Under the pieces are notes generated by a model. The model did no database searches. It saw only the letters and a list, made by a program, of their open reading frames with translations, and was not told the origin of the DNA. This document shows, piece by piece, positions 21,977 through 35,560 of a stretch of 64,000 nt of DNA (the stretch's first letter is position 1; each line of letters starts with the position of its first letter). The position numbers were made by a program, and so were the translations under genes. The DNA lies in assembly GCA_003117195.1 (NCBI GenBank), contig BDSI01000066.1:496001-560000 (forward strand). Reading direction: 5' to 3'. This DNA comes from Eudorina sp. 2006-703-Eu-15 (taxonomy: Eukaryota; Chlorophyta; Chlorophyceae; Chlamydomonadales; Volvocaceae).

Positions 21977-24900
21977 CTAAGGTTTACTGCCCACCCGCCA
22001 GCCGCTGGACAGCCTCAGGTCCGCCACCAGGCCCTGGAAGCCGCCCACCTGTGGAAGGGTTGGGGTTGGGGTGGGATTGGGGTGGGGTGGGGGGGTCATA
22101 ACCCGCCCACTGAGGCGGGCAGGGTGCGGTGGTCAGGGTGGGGTATACGGCTAGGGTGTCTCGGAGCAAGGTGCCCGTCGTACTTTCTTCTTACTACCTC
22201 ACTTCCGGGCAACAAGTGCTGCTGACCTCACAGCCCCTCCTTCCATCCCTCCCTCCAGATAAGGTTACATGAGATGACACAACACGTGAGCTCTCGCCAA
22301 GACCCAGTAAGGACGGCCCCTGAGAGGGTGCTGGCCCCCATGCCCCCTCGCCCCCTACACACCCACCCATCATCTCTGAACCGCCCCTACCACCGACCCA
22401 CCACCCACCCCGACAGTCGACCAGGCCGCGAAGTTGACCATGGCCGTCAGGTTGCAGCGCACTGGCGAGGTCATCGCCGCCCCGTCCACGTAGAGGGTGC
22501 AGGTGGTGGTGTTGATGGCCAGCGCCACATGGTGCCAGGTGTTGGGCGTGAGGGCGGCGTTGAGGGGCGACCAAAGGACGAACTCCCCGCCGTACAGGCT
22601 CTGTGCAGGCAGGTGCCATGTAATGGAAAGCAGGGCAGGGCCAGGGCGAAAAGTTGACAGATAAGCATTACGCTGCAGGGAACTAACCCGTCCTCTCAAA
22701 GCGGCCTTTACACGTATGTCAATTGAGACAGTGAAAACAACAACACCAAACAAACAGCACCAAACCGATGTCGGGATGGGTGAAGACAGTGAATTGTTGA
22801 TCCAGGTGAGAGCAGCTGAAGCCCTTCACCCGACCCTTCCCACGCTGTCCTAGCCCGACCCAGCGCAAGCTACCTCACCTGTGCTGTGGTGGCAGTCGCA
22901 GGTGCCTTCACCAGCGCCCTGACCATCTGCCACCTGGGGTGGGAGGAGGAGGAGTGGAGCGGAGCGGGGTGCAGTGACGGCAGCGGCATTGCCCCGGGGG
23001 AGGGGAGGTGGAAGGAGAGTGCGACCCACCAGCACACGGGACCCAACCCCAACCTTTACCCTGTACAGCCGGGGCGCGAGGACTGACCTCCCAACTGTAT
23101 GTCCACCGCTGACATGAGGCCCAGATGGCTGCCTTTTGAAGATCCGCCTCCTTGCTTCTCCCCCTCGACCGACGGGTATGTGCCTTACATGTCCCATGCA
23201 GGCCCCCCGTGCTAAGCCACTGGTGCCGTGAAACGACCCCCCAATACCCCCGGTGACAAATGGTGTGTCCCTACCCCGCGGCGTAAATCCCCGGGGGGCA
23301 CTCGGGCCCGGGGTTGCCAGTCGGCCCCCGGGGCCACTCGGCCCCCCTTCGTCCCCCTCCCCCCCTTCCCTCCCTCCCCTTCCTCCCTCCACTCGCTCAC
23401 TTGTCACTGGTGACTTTGAAGTAGCGGTCCCAGGCCTGCATCCAGCCCAGCACCGGGTCGGAGTTGTCGACACCGTAGTTGACCCACTTGGTCACGTAGA
23501 GCTTGGCGTCCAGTGTCATCGCGCTGTGGGTGGGTGTGGTTGGATGGGGAGCAGGGGGTTATAAGGGCGGAGTGTCAGGTGGAGGTGTTTGCGGAGGGGT
23601 ACTGTAAGTGTAATGGAGGAGGTGCAAGAAGAGCACGCACACATGTTAGGAGCGCATGTTAGGGATACATTTTGTACTTGATTCCATGGCCATGGGGAGG
23701 TGGTTGAGACAGCAGCAACGCAGCAAAGCGGCAGAAGATGGGCCCTTGGGGTGAAGGTGCAGGTGCAGGCGGTACGACTCAGCTTTCTCTTTGCTTCCAC
23801 ACCGGCAGATTCACCACGTCCACAAGCGCCGCAGCCGTCCCTGCCTTCCTGGCCTCCCTTTCTCCCTCCCACTTCCCCTCCCCCTCCCCCTCTCACTCCC
23901 TCCCCACAGCCCGGCCCCCACCCGGCGTCCTTTACAGCCGACAGCGCCGCAGACGACATGTTGTACTTGATGTAGGCGCATGAGCCGCAGGCGCTTGCGT
24001 TGAGCAGCACCGCGCAGCTGCTGCCGTGGCCGTTGAAGCTGGGGGGCTGCGGGTGGGCGGAACGAGGGAGGCAGGGTGGGAGGGAGGGAGGGATGAAAGG
24101 TATGGGTCGTTGCTCGAGCAGGGTTGAAGGCGATTGAGGGTCGGCTTGAGGCGGTGAGTCCGGATGGCGCCTCGACACAGTCGGGGTCCCCGGCCATTTC
24201 CTCCAGGGCGTGTGTTGAGGTGCGTCCGCCATGTCCCGCTAGCTGCCCGACCTGCCAGACCGCTGAACCCATCGCCCTCCCTACCCCCAAGGCTTCGTGC
24301 TCCGTCACCCGACACCACCAAAGGCACCAATCCTCTCCCGTTCCCCGCTCTTTGTCCGTTGCTTCAACAACCATGCCATACCCTTCCCCCCCACCGCTCC
24401 GCCATCCCTCGCCCCGTTTCCTCCCACCTGCCCCGCACCGCCCAGCGGTGTCAGCAGCACCGGGCTCCCGACCTCGGCCACCGGCAGTAACCCGCTGGCG
24501 ACGCCGCCCGAGTACTGCTGTGCCGCTAGTGCCGTACTACCGTTGATCTGCTGTACGGCAGTCGTTGGACAGCTGGCAGAGGCGGGAACTAGCAGCAGCA
24601 TGGTGGAGGGGTCGATCAGCGGCGCAACGGGGGGAGATGGCGGCGGGGGCGAGGGGGAGGGTGGGGGGGAGGGCGGGGGCGGCGACGGGGGCGACGGTGA
24701 CGGCGGTGGTGGCGATGGCGGCGGCGGGGACGGTGCCGGCGAGGGAGGTGCCGGGGAGGGCGGCGGAGGGGGAGGCGACCACGGAGCATCCTGCACAGGG
24801 CACAGTGATGAACGACATATGAGCATTAGCAGAGGGGGAGAAGGAAGGCACACAAGCTGTGGAGGGCTTAGGAGAAGTGCATGCCACGTACCGTCGTCTG

Positions 24901-27900
24901 TCTTTGCACCACGCCGCACCGCACCGCATGCAACAAGAGAAGCGTGGACAATCTCTGAGCCACCAAAACGCTAGGAAGATCTAACCCCTGGGCGACTTCA
25001 ACCCCTTGCCTTTCTCCGCCCTGGCTTTCCTCCCCTCGCCCTCCTCCGTCCTCCATCCCTTATGCCCCTGCCCCCTACCCTGCCCCCTCCCCACCCCAAC
25101 CCCCCGCTCCCCCCTCCTCCCGCTCACCCCCGGCCTCTGCGTGGGCCTCCAAGCCGCCGACAGTTGCAGCTCATCCACCCAGCCTCGAATCCCCCCCACC
25201 GACACCGCCATGGCGCCCGTCCCGCCGGCGGGCAGCAACCTCGTGGCGTTGCAGCCGGACGTGGCCACCACCTCCACACCATCCACCGCCAGCGCGCACC
25301 CGCTGGCGTTGGCGGTCAGCGCCAGGTGGTGCCAGCAGCCCGCGGGGAGGGCCGCCTCCAGCAGCGACGTGTTCAGGAAGATGCCGGAGAAGGCGCCCGT
25401 CGTCGACGCCGCGGGGGAGGACAGCAGCAGCCGGGCGTTCGTCCATAGGTCGTACGACAACTTGAAGTACGTGTCCCAGTTGGACATAAGGCCCAGCACA
25501 TCGGAGTTCCAGAACGAGTAGCCCGTGCGCCAGGACTCGACGAAGAGCTTGGCGTCGATGCTGAGGGCGCCGGCGGCGCGCGCCGCCGCCAGGGCGGCGG
25601 CGGGGACCTGCCACGTGAGCGCGGCGCCGCCGCCGCGGACAGCTTGGCTGCCGAGCCGGAGGCTGCAGCCCGCCGGCTGCCGCATCCAACGCGTGTTTCC
25701 AACCTCTGTCGTACTGGCGTTGCCGTCGGCGGGGAGGCCGTCAGCGGAGGCGGAGAGCCCGGCGGGAAAGGTGGCGGCGGTGGGGAGGAGCGCGGAGCCG
25801 GTGGCGGCGCCGCCGGTGTACAGGCGCAGCGGTATGGCAGCGACGAGGGCGTCGCCGTACAAACCGCACGCGGCGTCCGTGTCGAGGAGGGCGAGGGTGA
25901 AGGAGTCGGGGGTGAGGGGGTAGAAGCGGTTGTCGGGGGCGGGGGAGGGAGGAGCGCGAGGGGGCGAGGGCGGGGGCGGGGTGGGGCCGCAGACGTCCCC
26001 CAGGCTGGAGACGGCGGGGGAGCCGAAGATGCGGAGACCGTCGACGTAGCTGCGGGGCGAGGCAAGGATACAGTTGAGCGGAGGGGGAGGGGGAGGGCGA
26101 GGGGGAGGAAAGGGGATTATAGGGAATTGGTAGACAGGGGAGGGGAGTTGCTACCTCTTCTCGCCAGCCCTACTGCGGTGTCTCATCAGCCGTCCACTAT
26201 CTAAACATATCAGCTTCTCCTGGACGCCCCCGCCGAGCAACGACAAGTCGCACACACCGGGGGGACGTGCGCACACGGCCCTGCCGTACCGCAGAGCCGA
26301 TACCCCACACGCTCCCCCCTCTGCCCCCCTCCCCCGTCTCACCCCCGGAACGACCCCGCCACCAGCCCGAGGCTGCCGGCGCCGGACCCGCAGTAGTCCA
26401 GCACCTTCTGGGAGCTGCAGCTGCCGCCGGTCGCCGTCACCGCCAGCTGGCCGTCCACCCACACGCTGCAGGCCCCCGGGCTGCCGGCGGGCAGGGCGAG
26501 CGAGGGCTCCAGGGCGGGGGACACCGCCAGGCGGATGTGGTGCCAGCGGCCGGGGGTGAGGCGGGGGCCCAGGTGGGTCTCGTTGGCCACCACCTGCGTC
26601 CCCATCACCACCTGGTTGCCGGACCAGATGGAGCCCTGAGGGGGGGAAGGGAGGGGACGAGGATGGAAGGGGAGGGGGGAGGGGAGGGGAGGGGAGAAGG
26701 GGGAGGGGGTGGGGGAGGAGGCGAAGGGGAGAGGGGAGAAGGGGTAGCAGCTGGGTAGAGGGCTTGTAGGACGGCCCAGTGAAGGGCTCGGGGAAGTCGA
26801 CAGCGGTGGCAAGCGCTGGGCTACTGATGGGCTGGTGGAGAGGCCCAGAGGGGATAGGTACCGTACTTGGGTGGGCCTCTATCTCCCTTCCTACAGCCTC
26901 CATCACCTGCCCTCCATCACCTGCCCTAAACCCATACACACCCAATCACCCTCCCCAACACACACACGCACACACGCTCAGTTATCTTTTGCACACAACC
27001 CTGCTTCTCGCGTCCCAGTTTCCTTTTACACACACACACACACACAACCCACACGCCCTTGCTTTTGCTGCACCTTAGGATCAGTAGGTAGTTTAGTAGA
27101 GTTTCGTCTGCATTAGCCTACGACGTCATAGCCGCTACTTCTGCTGGCGTCACGGCGCCCACCGGCGCTCGACAACGATACGGGACGCTACAGCATCACG
27201 GACTACACCACCTTAGGACTACTTATGGTCGACATACTTCGCCCTCGCATATTGGTAACTCTGGTCTCGGTCTCAGTCGTCGGTTGCATTGCTGGACACG
27301 GTTCTGCTTATTCGCGGCTCAGCTTTTCTCCTTGCAAACACAACCCACACCCACCTGCAGACCGAAAAAGCGGTTCCTGCCCTGCTGCAACCCCAACAGC
27401 GGCGCATTCCCCCGTCCGTAGCTCAGGAACTTGGCGGGGTAGATCCAGGCCTCCAGCGCCAGGCCGCCCCAGGCGGCGGCCAGGAAGGCCTGTACGGCAG
27501 TGGATCCGGATCCGGACGCCGCGGGCGCCACCAGGCTGTAGTTGGCTGTGTCCTCGAAGCGATAGAAGCTGAGGGCGGATCCCGTCCAGGCGGTCCGGGG
27601 GCCCTGCCAGGCCAGGTTGGCGGCCGAGGCGGCGGCGCCCGCGGTGGCGGACCCTGGGGGTGTGGGCACCGGGGATCGCGGAGGAGGACGGAAGGGGGGG
27701 GGGGTAGGGCGGGATGGTGAGGTTTGGGCGGCTGAAAAGGAAAGAGAACGCCCAGCCCAGAACGACCCACCGGTAAACACCGCTCCGCCGCTGTCAGGGC
27801 CCCCGGACAGCGACGTGGCCACCCGCAGCGGCGGCAGCGGCCCGCCCCACTGCTCCGGAGACACGTCGGACGCCAGCCGCGCCACCGCCGCCAGGCCCTC

Positions 27901-30900
27901 CGGTGGCGGCAGGGAGGGCAGCACGTCCGCGGGCCAGCTGGTGAAGACGGCGAAGGAGCGCGTGGCCGCTTGGCCGTCCGTGAAGACAGCCGTGGCGGTG
28001 CCGTAGAATGCTCGTCCAGGTTCGACGTACACATGTACGGGCTGGCCCTGGTACGAATGGCCGCCGTCTCCAAAGTCGAACTCCAGGTAGGCCACCCGGC
28101 CCGGGTCACCTGGGGGGGAGGCCAGGGAAGGGGCGTGGAGGGGCGTGGAGGGGCGTTAAACCTCCTCCTCCTCCTCCTCCTCCTCCTCCCGCCCCACACT
28201 CCCCCTGTGCCCCAGTGCCCGTCCCGCTCGCACCGCCCCACCGCCCCACCGCCCACTGCCCCCCGTGCCCGGTCCGCACCCACCCTCCACTTTGGCTGTG
28301 AACTGGACGCTGAGGGGGGCGGGCCCCGACCCGGGGGCCACATCCAGCGTGAAGGCCGGCGGCGGCGTCAACCCGGCCGAGGAGCCGGACTGGGAGGCGT
28401 TCCTGGGGATGCCGCACATGCCGGGAACCACGCAGGCGAGAGGGTGGGAGGGGACGTGGCAGCAGGGACAAGCGGCCGGGGGCCGCACTAAGGAGGTGCG
28501 GGCGCGGACTGGCACTGCCGCCAGGGGACCTCGAAGGTAAGGGCAGGTCACAAAAGCTTCCTTCCTCAAGCGTCAAGCCCCCCCCAAACCTCAAGCCCCT
28601 AGACTCCCACTCCCGCAAGCGCCAGGGCCCCGCCGCCTCACCCACCCCGCCAGCGCCGCCACGACCCCCAGCGTCATGGCCATCCAGTGCACCGCGAACT
28701 CGGTGTTCACGTTGAACACGTCCCCGGAGCGGTGCAGCGCCGGGTAGTCGATGCCCGGCGGGAAGGCGGCGCCCAGCGCGGAGCCGTACTGGTTGAGCCA
28801 GGAGAAGCCGGAGGCCATGCCGATGGGGAGGCCCGGCCAGGCGGGGTCCTGGGCGGGAAAGGGGTCGGCCACATCACACCGACCACACGTGTCATACACA
28901 GTGTCGTACTCAGTGCCGTACTCACGGTATGTGGTGCTGACCTGGCAGAGCGCTGGTTCGAGGACAGGAGATTCCCGACCCCTGCAGGTACCCAGACCGG
29001 GAGGACCTAGACGTGTGGGCAGCCCCCCCACCGGGACCCCCGGACCCCCACCAGGTCGTCGTACGAGCTCTCCTGGTCCACCACGTTGCGGATGCGGCGG
29101 GCACCGATACCCGAGATGAGGCTGAAACCCTAGAGGGCAGGGGGCGGGCGCGGGGAGGGGGAAGTGGCGGGGGGAGGGGGGCCCGGGGGAAGGGGGTTAG
29201 AAAGAAAAACAGCCCGGACACACCCAGCCAGGTGAGGGGGCCAGGGGGTGGGCAGCAGCGGACAGAGGCCGACATGCCTCACTAGGGGGAGATGGGTGAT
29301 CTAGGGTCTGAATACTGACTTGGTCAGCCCTCCATGGGGGATGCCCGCTGCCAGTCCAGCGGCTGCCGCGCAGCTGAGACCCCGTCGCCCGGCCGCTGCC
29401 GGACCCCACCACTCCTCTCGCCCCCGAGAGGAACCACTCCCTGTCCACAGAAACCTAACCCAACCACCGCTTCGCAACCGTCCCTCCCCTCATCTCTGTC
29501 TCAAACGCATCTTCCTTAACCACACCCTCGCCCCGCCGCCCCCGCCCCCGGCCGCACCCGGCCGCCCCCGCGACGCCCCCCTTCCCCCCGCCCCTTCACC
29601 TGCGGGTTTGCTCCCAGTATGTAGTGCATCTGCTGGGAGGCCAGGTCGCGCCAGGAGGCGGCTTCGGAGCTGTTGGACGCCGCCAGCGCAGCCGCCACCA
29701 TCAGGTGGGCAGCCGGCTCGGCGGGGAAGTGCCAGCCGTACCCAAATACCCGACACACACTGGTCGGCAGCGCCAGGCCGTACGGGTCTGCATGAGCAGA
29801 GGAATGGGGTGGGGGGCAGTAGGGGCGGCGGCGGCCCAGGAGGGGCCATCAAGCAGTTGTTAGCTGCAAGAAGATGAGTGCAGTTAGAACAGATCAGATA
29901 ACACAGACATCAGGTCAGGTCAGGTCAGGTCAGGTCAGGTCAGGTCAGGCCAGGTCAGGCCAGGTCAGGTCAGGTCGGGTCAGGTCAGGTCAGGTCAGGT
30001 CAGGTCAGGTCAGGTCAGGTCAGGTCAGGTCAGGCCAGGCCAGCTCAGGCCACCCGCCCACATCCGCGGACCGGTCCACTCACTGGTGGCGGCCTCCGCC
30101 ATGTGGCCCCGCGCCACCGCCGCCAGCTCGTCCAGACAGCGCTGACCCACAGTGGAGTTCACCTGCGGGTGGCGACCGGAGGATGCCGGCGGAGGAGGAG
30201 GTGGGGGTGGGTACAAAGGAGCGTGCTCAGAGGCCACGCACGTGGTATGTGGTGTCGGGGGTTCTGCTCCGCAGCACCCTGTGTGCCCCCCTCCAGACGC
30301 GAATGTGGACCTGAACTCGTACGGCGAGCGGCTCCGCGGCCGGACTGAGTGGTTGGGGTGAGGGTTTGCGACCTACGGGCGAGGTTCCTGCACCCCGGCC
30401 GTTCACCCAAGCATCGCCGTCACCACCACCCACCTCCCAACCACACAGCCCCAGCGGCCCCCTGCCTCACCGGCAGCGCCCCCGGCTCTCCGTTCCGCGC
30501 CCTCACGGTCAGCTCCGCGTAGGTGACCGTGGCGGGGCCGTAGCTGAAGGGCAGCGCCTGCCAGCCCCACCGCCGGAAGCGAGGGCAGTGCCGCTCCAGG
30601 AAGTAGCTGTGGAAGACGGCCTCGCCCGTGGCGCCGTACAGCTCAACCGCCGCCCAGATCCGCTCGTCCGACGACTGGTCGCCCTGCGTGAGACCGTTGA
30701 CCGTTGATAGGTTGGGTGGGCCCGCAACCGCCGACGGACAGTTGCGCCTTAGAGAACCCTCCCAAGCCCGACGGCTGAGGGAGTCATTCAGGCAGTGAAG
30801 TGAAGCTGCGGCGCGCTGAACCACCCTGCCCTCCTCGTAACTCGTAAATCCTTGCCCCCACCCAACCACCAGGTTCTCTTATTTTCCCCATTGTTCTCCC

Positions 30901-33900
30901 TTTCTGCTGTCTCCCCCCCCCCGACAGCTTTAACATGTCCACCAATTCCCAGGCCGCGCCCTGCAACTATGTGTCTGGCCAGTTCTCACCTCCAAACCTC
31001 AATCCCCTCCACCCACACCTGCGGGTCGTAGCAGTTGTAGGTGCGCTCGTAGGCGGGCCGGGTGGCCTCCGCCGCCGTGACCCCGCCCATGCAGCCGTAG
31101 AAGTGGTAGCACAGCGCCCCCACCGGCGCCACCGAGGTCAGGTAGCTCCAGGCGGCGCGGGCGCGGGACAGGTAGCGGTCCGCGGCGGCGGGTCGCAGCT
31201 TGCGGAACCACGGTGAGCGAGCGGCCCGGGCCATCACCGCAGCGAACTGCAGCGGCCGTAAGCCAGCCATCCGAGCCCATCCGGGCAGCCATCCAGTCAG
31301 CCATCCGAGCCCATCCGGGCAGCCAGCCGGGCAGTCAGGCGCACAAAGGTGTCCAAGCGTCCGCGCCCGCCCGGCCGCGAAGACGGGTTGGCCGAAGCCA
31401 CCACCACCACCACCACCACCCGCCGCATAGGCCACCAGGAAGGCAATGCCGGGTCGGGATGACAGCGGGGCACCCGCCAGGGGGTTGGGGTGGGCGGGGG
31501 GACAGTCCGACCGGAACGGCGAGCGCAGGGCCGAAGGAAGGGGAGGGGCGTTGCGCGGTGAGGGCGGCATGAGGTCCGGTGGAGGGTGGGCCTGGGTCGG
31601 AGCGGTGATCCGGGAAAGCCCCTTGGGTTCCCCTGGGGAGGCGAGGGGAGGGGAGCGCCACCCTCGCTCATCTGCGAGCCATTCCCGCGGCTGCGGTCCC
31701 AGCCCCGACCCACTCCCCACCCGCCACTGCCCCCCCCTCCCACCTGGGCGGTGCATGTGGTGTCCTTGGGCCAGGCGATGCGGGGGCCCCGGCGCGGGCT
31801 CCCCGCGGGCAGGTTGCAGGCGTCCCTGCCCGGGGTGCCGCAGGGCAGGTTGCCCTCGTAGTAGTCTGAGGACCCGCCGGGGAGGGAGGGCGGGAGGGCG
31901 GGAGGGAGGGCGGGAGGGAGGGCGGAGGGCGGGAGGGCGGGAGGGAGGGCGGGAGGGAGGGCGGGAGGGCGGGAGGGCGGGAGGGCGGGAGGGCGGGAGG
32001 GCGGAGGGCGGGAGGGCGGGAGGGCGGGAGGGCGGGAGGGAGGGAGGGAATGGATTGGGGAACCGATACGTGGCACAGGAGTCAATACGCGACCCAAGTT
32101 ACTCCCAGGAGGGAGGGAGGGAGGGAGGGGGGCGCGGGGGCAACCGGGGAAAGGTCAACTGGGGTGGTGAAGATGAGGGTTGGGTTGGGTCCGGGTTTGG
32201 GGCCCCTTGAGTGAGTTGTGAGACCAGGCGACTGGGCACCCTACATCTAAGGGACGAGGGGCGCACGCGTGAGTGCGGCCGGGACCTGGCTCCCGGACTG
32301 CCTTGAGCTTCTCCGCGCCGCTTTGCTCTGCCCTGCTACGGCGGGGTGGGTTTAGGCCTTTGTTTGAGGTGAAGTGAGGTGGGGTGGGGCGCAGTGCGGT
32401 GACGTACGACTGCTGGGGTGTCACATCTCCGTATTGAGCGCAACGCCCCAAGCCCCAAACCCAACAAACCTCCGAAAGCCACAGTCCCCTGACCGGCCCT
32501 CCGGCCCCTCCCCCGCTCACCCCCCGCGGTGGTGTTGGGTTTCACCACGCAGTACACGCCGCCATCCGCGTCCTGCATCCCCTCCAGGAACGTCAGCTCC
32601 CACTCCACCTCCTGACGGGGGGGGGGCGGCAGAGGCGGTGGCACAGCAGCCGCAGCCGCCCGTTACTCAAGTCGCAACAGCAGGGAGATGCCCCTCGTCG
32701 TCCCTCCCAGCCCCACCTCCTAAATGCGCAATAACCCTAGCCACCCCGGGTCAAACGGACTCGCAGCGAACGACATCGCAGCTGGGTCAAGGCACGCCCC
32801 CGCACCTTCGTCCCCCGGGTAAGGCGCTCCCGTAGCGCCGGCCCCCCCGTCGGCACCCCCCGCCACCGCCGCCGGCCTCCCCCCCCCACCTGCATGATGT
32901 CCGGCACTCCGTCCCCCGCCTCGGGCAGCGGCAGGTCGTCCCACTCCGCCCGCATCACCTCCAGACCGATCATCAGCCACCCCACCATCAACGAGCTGGG
33001 GGGGGCCGCGGGGGGGGGGAGCCGGGGGGGAGGGAGGGAGGGAGGGCGACGAGGAGGGCCAGACAGACAGACAAGAGAGGAGGTGGAGGAATAGTTGTCC
33101 GGAGGGCGGATCGCAATCACACGTGGCTGTGACAGCACGTGCCCCTCGCGCACCTGCCCGTCTGAAGCACCCAAATGGGCACCGGATGAGGGCCGACTGC
33201 CCTGCTGCCCCGCACCACCCACCACCATCCCCCCCTAAGCATACCCTGTACAGCGGGTTCAACCCGCCAGCATAGCCCTCCCCCATCCACACGCAAACAC
33301 GCTAATACATACACGCACACGCACATCCCTGCGGCTCAGCTTATTTATACACACACACGCACACCCACCTGCTGACGGTGTACTTGCCGTAGTCCCCGGC
33401 GTCGTGATGGCCCCCCACCGCGTAGATCCGGGATCCGGCGGGCAGCTGCGGCAGGAAGTAGGAGCCGTTGACCGCGGGCAGGGTGGTCATGTTGGGTGTG
33501 GGGTTTGGCAGCGGCATCCTGCGGGGAGGGGGGCAGGGGGGGCCAGTGGGGGCCAGTCGACGGAGGAGGCCAAGCCGACGGAGGGGGCACGGAGTGGCTC
33601 ACAGCGGCGGTGAGAAACTCTGCAGCGTAGGTCGACGCGAATCCGCCCCGTGTGAATGCCCTTCCCCTTCCCCAGACAGTCAAACCTTCCAACTCGCCAG
33701 TACCCCCTCACTGCCCTTACCCCCATCTGCCATGCCGTGCTCTCACCCGCACCCCCTCTCTCATCCTCTCATGCTCTCACCCCCATTGCCGTACTCCCAC
33801 GGGCTGTTTTTCTTTTTAACTCCCACGCGCACCCCACGTCCACCCACCTGTTGACGAACCAGGCGGGCGGCGGGTCGACGGGCATCACCTCCGCATCCGC

Positions 33901-35522
33901 CGTGTGGCAGGCCTCCGGCCTCGTGGCGCCCCAGGGGGCCAGGTAGTCGTTCGACAGCGCCACACCGCACCGCTGGCCGTACACGCCGCGCGCCAGCACC
34001 CCCAGCGCCGGCCGCAGCGCATCCGCCGCCACCCGGAAGGGATGCGACAGCCCCAGCCCGGGGACCCGCAGCACGTAGCGGCCCGGGGTGGCCAGCGGGG
34101 AGAAGTCCAGCTGCCACACCTGCTGGCCGGTGTACAGGTCGGGGGCGTCGGCGGCTGCGGCCCCCGTGGCGCCCGTGGTGGTGGCCACGGGTACGTACAG
34201 GCGGGGGGTGCCTGGGCGGGGAAGGGGGGGGACAAGCGGGGGACAGCGCGGCGGTGGAGGGCAAAGGAGCACCCGGGTGTCCGAAGGAGCCGGCGAGGGG
34301 GAGCGGCGAGCGGGTGGTGAAAAGGAAAGGCAAATCCAAACCCAGGAGGGGCGAGTAGTAACGGCTGTTGTGGGCAAGGCCTGTCACTTCCCGTACCTGC
34401 CGTCCGTACCATAGCAGCAGCCGCAGCCGCAGCAGCAGCAGGTCTATCACATACTCCCAAGAGGACCAGACACGCGACCCCGGGGGCCCGGACACCCCCG
34501 CACTCACCCACGAACACCACGGCGCCCGTCGCGGCGTCCTGCACAGTGAAGTTGCCCGCCGTGCCGTACGGCAACTGCAAGGCCACGTGAACGTACGGCG
34601 ATGTGGCGGTGGACGAGCCCAGCCACGCGCCCGCGAAGCCCAGCTTGGGGCCCGCCAGCAGGTACCCCACCTTGTGCCGTACACACATGGCACGGGGTCG
34701 AGAGGGAAAGGCAATCAGCGGCACAGCTGGATTTTGGCCGTGGGACCTGGACCACGCACGTGGGGAGGTCTAGACAGCTGTGCCACCAGGCCAAGGGACT
34801 GCGGCACCATACGTATGCGCGTGTCCTGGTGGGGGCATTGCCGTATGCCCTGGGTGGGATGCCATCGAAAGGCGGGGCTGGGGGCAGCTCTCCCCCGCAT
34901 GACCCCACTGCCCGCTCCTCCGGGCTGTTTCGCACCCACCTCAATTGCCGTTTTCTGCAGGTACTTGAGGATCAATAGACACCAGGGGCGGGGCGCGTGG
35001 GTCTAATACACACGGGCATTCATATTCATATTCTAATACACAGGGGCATTCGTCTCCACTAATTCGCTGCCTAACTGCGACTCTCCCACACCGCTTGCCG
35101 TACATTTCATATCGTCCACAATCCTGACAAAACTGCCCAACCCCACGCCCAACCCCATAGTTCCGCCGCGCCACCACCATAGGTTTGCTTTGAAATTTGT
35201 CTATTGCTCCGCCACTGTTCGTTGTTCTCCTTGCTGACCGTCTTTTTCCTTGCCCGTGCTCATGTTGTCCCTGTCGGCCTGCTCCATGGACTTCGGCGCC
35301 TACATCTCCACTTCTTCACATGTCCTCTAGGTCGGTATCATTAATATTCATTCGGTTCGGGTACTGCTGGGTCGCCCATTTCCTGCCGGGTCTTGTTTTG
35401 TTCTGCAACTTTTGTCGGTGGTGGCGCGGCTGCCTTGTTGCTGTTTTCATGTTTTCCAATTCGCAGGTTAATATGGTAAGTATATTGGAGGTTGGTTTGG
35501 GTCGGGCGGGTTGCATTTTTAA

Positions 35523-35560
<38 letters not shown>

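Noticed and set aside
29912..30035. Possible CRISPR-like array in the CAGGT and CATACA tracts
   Set aside because: They are plain tandem microsatellites without unique spacers, in a eukaryotic nuclear sequence.
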